A DNA stretch of 64,000 nucleotides from Ailurus styani (taxonomy: Eukaryota > Chordata > Mammalia > Carnivora > Ailuridae): positions 7,329,421 through 7,393,420 of the forward strand of contig LNAC01000038.1 in assembly GCA_002007465.1 (NCBI GenBank), written 5' to 3'. This document shows, in pieces, positions 60,651-64,000 of this stretch. Under the pieces are notes generated by a model that ran no database searches, was not told the origin of the DNA, and saw nothing but the letters and a program-made list of their open reading frames with translations. Made by a program: the position numbers and the translations under genes. How positions within the stretch are numbered: the stretch's first letter is position 1; every line of letters starts with the position of its first letter.

Positions 60651-62284
60651 TCAGGCTAAATCTACCAGCCAGGGAGTGCTGGGAATTACAGTCAAAGAAA
60701 AAGTATATAACACTTTCCAAAAGATTCGGAATTATTGGAGAATTATTTATTTAATTCAATATGGAATCCTTTATAACAAATTTTCAAATAACACATGGAT
60801 CATTTTTATTGTTCTTTTTTTTTGCATTTGAAATTGTTTTGCTTTCTTTATATTAAATGCTAGACACAGTTTGCAAAACTGCTAAACATTTTCATTTATT
60901 TTACTTTTCCTAGCGAAAGAGTGTCCTTAAGCATAAGTAAGTCTATCTCTAATGTGGCTTTTTAAATGCTTCATATATTTAGGATTCCTTCATGAATCTT
61001 AGCATATATTTTAGGGAAAAATTATAAGTCAGCTACACACTGCAGTTTATGTCTGGATATAGATGGGGTTTTTATTAAAATTTGGAGTTTGTGTTGTGTT
61101 ATTTTATTAGAGCAATAAAACTTCATTAGCTTTGATCAGATGACTACACAAATAAACTCCCAAAGTGTGTAAGAGAAATGAGCTTATAAAGCCAAAATAA
61201 TAAACCACTTTCAAAGGGGAAAAATTCAAGGTTGGTAGAAAGAAAAGTCATGTGAAAAACTGTTTAAATAATAACAATATTCTTTTTCTTTGGGAAAACA
61301 TCACAGGTTTGACAGTTTAAAACAAAGAAACAAATACGAACTTAATATGTAAATATATGTTGGGCCAGGAAAAGACCACAGCAGACTGTGTGATATGAAC
61401 TTTTTATTTAATAGAGCTGTTAGTCTAGAGAAATTGGATGCTTCTTCAGGACTTTAAGGCTACAAGTCCTGCGGTCTTTCCCTAACTCAAAAGTGCCTTC
61501 TTTTCAAACATGAAAGATATACATTTTCATGACAATTACACTGGAAAAAAAATTAATGCAGACACAGATTGTTTCACTGGTTGGTTTTCATACTTTTATG
61601 AAATTTACAGATATTACAAATTTTATGCTTTGCAGTATCTGGTGCCACTGTTTACCTCTGGTGTGGGTGCATGAAGGCATTGGTCCTCAGTGCCTACACA
61701 AATGGGCGTGGCTCTATGCCAATGATACATGGGCATGAAACCTTTATAAACACCTTATTTTGGATTTCATATAATTTTAATGCATCTGGAAAATTTGTTT
61801 TCAACCATTAAAAAATGTAAAAACAACTATAAGCTTGCAATCTTACAAAAACCATGGTTGTCTGGATTTGGCTCACTACCATTGATTATAGGACCCTCTT
61901 GTGCGTGAATGAAACTACTACCAGTTCCCATCATCTCCCATAAGAGGAATGGTTTTTTTGTTTTTGTTGTTAGATGTTTCAACTAATATTTTTAAAAACG
62001 GATACAGATAAATTATTTAAACACATATTTTAAGATTCAAAAAAGCACATCATGTCCTTAAGCTGGGAAGAGATTTAATTAATTCCAGCAGCCCTTGTAT
62101 TGCATTCCTCATCATTGAAGTTGTTTTGTATTTAACATTTTGGTGATTCTTTTGTTTCTGAGAAATTAGCATGACTGATTATGTCTAATTTCCTTCTTGC
62201 TTACAAATTTTCCGAAATTAAACAACAGGTTTTATCAAATTCGGTAGCATCTCAGTTGTTAGTATGTTTTACATCCTGCTACTT
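60651..62284. other. AT-rich sequence, no gene seen
   Basis: A GC-richer patch at 61630-61735 has no supported exon structure. Confidence 0.5.
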
Positions 62285-62428
62285 AAACTGTGGTTCTCAG
62301 AAAAGTCTTAGTATCACCTGGTATCTTATTAAAAATGTAGAATCTCAGTTTCCAGCTCAGACAAGCTTAATCAGAATCTGCATTTTAACAATGGGTTCTT
62401 ATGCACATCACTGTGGAGAAGCTCTGTT
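62285..62428 (+). mobile_element. MER5A/MER20-type hAT-Charlie element
   Basis: ACTGTGGTTCTCAGAAAAGT at the left, TAGTATCACCTGGTATCTTA, ATCAGAATCTGCATTTTAAC in the middle and GTGGAGAAGCTCTG at the right follow the order of these small non-autonomous Charlie elements. No transposase is present. Confidence 0.72.
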
Positions 62429-62788
62429 TTAATGTACAGTGAACCCTTAGATATTAACAAGAAATTAATAAAAATATGCCCTACCAAGGTAATTTCGTTA
62501 AGTATTAGGCAGGTAAATATACCTAAAAAAATACTGTAGCCTTATGCATCATTAAAGATATGCAAGCTTCAAACCCTCCTCTGCACCAGGATCACTTCGG
62601 TAATAGACCATTGCAACCTATTTTTTGTGGTCATTTTGTGAATGAAGAGAAATATTTAGTCCACATAAGCATTGTCATGGAAGTTCATGGAAATAATGTT
62701 AACATGGCTTTTAAATCATTTAGATCATTAAAATTTTGAGAGAAAGTTTCCTGGATTTCTATTTAGTTGATTCTTGCGATGCCATTTG
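62429..62788. other. AT-rich sequence, no gene seen
   Basis: No assignable feature. Confidence 0.55.
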
Positions 62789-63140
62789 GATACATACCTT
62801 GGAGATGCTGTGAGTTCAGTTTCAGGCCACTGCAATAAAGTGAAATTGCAATAAAGTAAGATGAATTTTGTGTTTCCCCAGGACAGATAAAAGTTATGTT
62901 TACACTATACAGTGCCTAGTTAGTGTGTAATAGCATTATGTCTAAAGAAACAATGTATATCCCTTAATTAAAAAATACTTCGTTGCTAAAAAATGCTAAT
63001 CATCCTCTGAACTTTCAGCAAGCATGGTCTTTTTGCTCGTAGAGGGTTTTGTCTTGATGTTGATGGCTGCTGACTGACCAGGGTGGTGGTTGATGAAGGT
63101 TGGGGTGGCTCTGGTAATGTCTTAAAATAAAACAGTGTTT

Positions 63141-63294
63141 GGAGTGCCTGGGTGGCTCAGTTGGTTAAGTGTCCAACTCTTGATTTCGGCTCAGGTCCTC
63201 ATCTCAGCAGCCTGGTATCAAGGCCTGCACTGGGTTCGTGCTTAGCAAGGAATCTGCTTGAGATTCATTCTTTCCCTCACCCCACCCCAACTTG

Positions 63295-63333
<39 letters not shown>

Positions 63334-63358
63334 AAATAAATAAATCTTAAAAAAAAAC
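63141..63358 (+). mobile_element. Can-SINE inserted in Tigger1, with (CT)n expansion
   Basis: GGAGTGCCTGGGTGGCTCAG, TTGGTTAAGTGTCCAACTC (an older subfamily head), a (CT)16 tract at 63297-63328 and AAGTAAATAAATAAATCTT. Repeats AACAGTGTTT and AACAGTTTTT (63131-63140 and 63359-63368) flank it, and the Tigger match continues on both sides. Confidence 0.92.
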
Positions 63359-63599
63359 AACAGTTTTTCAAGTTTGCTCCATCAATTAATGCTTTCTATC
63401 TCAAACAATTTCTCTCTAACATGCAATGTTGTTTGACAGCATTTACCCACAGTAGAATCTCTTTCAGAATTGAAGTTCATCTTCTCAAACCCTGCCACTG
63501 TTTTATCAGTTAAGTTTTTTTAAATATTCTACATTCTTTGCTGTCACTTCAGCAATGTTCAATCAGTATAGGCTTCACGCTCTGCTTCGAGTTCTCCTG

Positions 63600-63983
63600 C
63601 TTCTGCAGCTTCCTCACCTCTCTCAGCCTTCATAAAATCAAAGAGAGTTTGGGCTTTGCTCTGGATTAGGCTTTGGCTTGAAGGAATATTGTGACTGGTT
63701 TGATCTTCTTTCTATACAGACCACAAAAACTTTCTCCATATTAGCAATAAGGCTGCTTTGCTTTCTTGTCATTCATATGTTCAGTGAAGTAGCATTTTTA
63801 ATTTCCTTTAAGAAAAATTTTTTTCCCTTATATTCACATCTTGACTGGCTGGCACAAGATGCATAGTTTTCAGCCTATCTCAGTGTTCAATATACCTTTC
63901 TCACTAAGCTTAACCATTTCTAGCTTCTAACTTAAAGTGAGAGATGTGAGACTCTTCCTTTCACTTGAACACTTTGAGGCCAT
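63600..63983 (-). pseudogene. Tigger transposase N-terminal remnant
   Basis: The minus strand from an ATG at 63983-63981 encodes the start of a Tigger/pogo-type transposase: MASKCSSERKS, then the helix-turn-helix (CENP-B-like) DNA-binding region. The frame meets a TAG at 63929-63927 (codon 19) and further stops and frameshifts downstream. Only the N-terminal part is present before an internal deletion near 63600-63565, so the catalytic DDE region is lost. A non-functional fossil. Confidence 0.85.
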
Positions 63984-64000
63984 TGCAGGGTTATTAACTG

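Larger units (their letters stand above)
62789..64000 (-). mobile_element. Tigger1 DNA transposon, partial, runs off the right end
   Basis: The left terminus TACATACCTTGGAGATGCTG is a diverged Tigger inverted repeat. It is followed by TGCAATAAAGTGAAATTGCA, AAAGTTATGTTTACACTATA, TGTTGATGGCTGCTGACTGA and, after a SINE, AGCATTTACCCACAGTAGAA. The middle of the transposase is deleted between about 63565 and 63600, and the sequence then matches the start of the transposase, read on the minus strand. TcMar-Tigger elements move by cut-and-paste into TA sites and have long been inactive in mammals. Confidence 0.88.

Noticed and set aside
1..64000. CRISPR array, operon or other prokaryote-type system
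   Set aside because: Base composition, SINEs, LINEs and LTRs show mammalian nuclear DNA. The repeated units are dispersed SINEs with individual target duplications, not spacer arrays.

Overview
The window is non-coding, AT-rich nuclear DNA from a caniform carnivore, most probably a mustelid (weasel, ferret, mink, badger or otter group). The main evidence is about 32 copies of a tRNA-derived Can-SINE. Most carry the head motif GTGGGTTAAAGCCTCTGC, a CT-rich body and an (AAATA)n-AAATCTT tail. From memory, this form fits mustelids better than dog, cat, bear or seal. Carnivore-type L1 3' ends agree. I found no protein-coding exon, no functional RNA gene and no CpG island. Every open frame I examined is short and lies in a repeat or in unremarkable AT-rich DNA. 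The window is probably intergenic or part of a large intron.

Layout. 0-12 kb: SINEs, a carnivore L1 3' end split by a SINE, and a decayed sense L1 ORF2 (about 7.4-11.2 kb) interrupted by another L1 3' end and by two SINEs. 12-20 kb: a (TG)20 microsatellite, two antisense L1 reverse-transcriptase-region fragments (one holding a SINE inside a SINE), a 1.45 kb L2 and a MIR. 20-29 kb: SINEs, an (AT)n tract, a solo LTR with a 4-bp target duplication, and a nest in which a Tigger-like element and a SINE lie inside a hAT element that itself lies in antisense L1-like DNA. 29-44 kb: mostly unique DNA with SINEs, an MLT1 (MaLR) LTR and a short L1 3' end. 44-56 kb: a rearranged old L1, a compound SINE and simple repeats. 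56-60 kb: an L1 with a 5' inversion (twin-priming structure) and an exact 13-bp target duplication, followed by an L2-like stretch. 60-64 kb: a SINE, a MER5A-like element, and a Tigger1 DNA transposon that runs off the right end with a broken transposase.

No genes work together here. The window is an archive of retrotransposition: many insertions keep their target-site duplications, so relative insertion order can be read directly. The most interesting signals are the twin-primed L1, the SINE pair with three copies of one target site, the compound SINE inside a single target duplication, the nested elements, and an unexpected clustering of SINE orientation (12 consecutive minus copies at about 15-35 kb, then 7 consecutive plus copies at about 38-53 kb). 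I saw no convincing new gene system.
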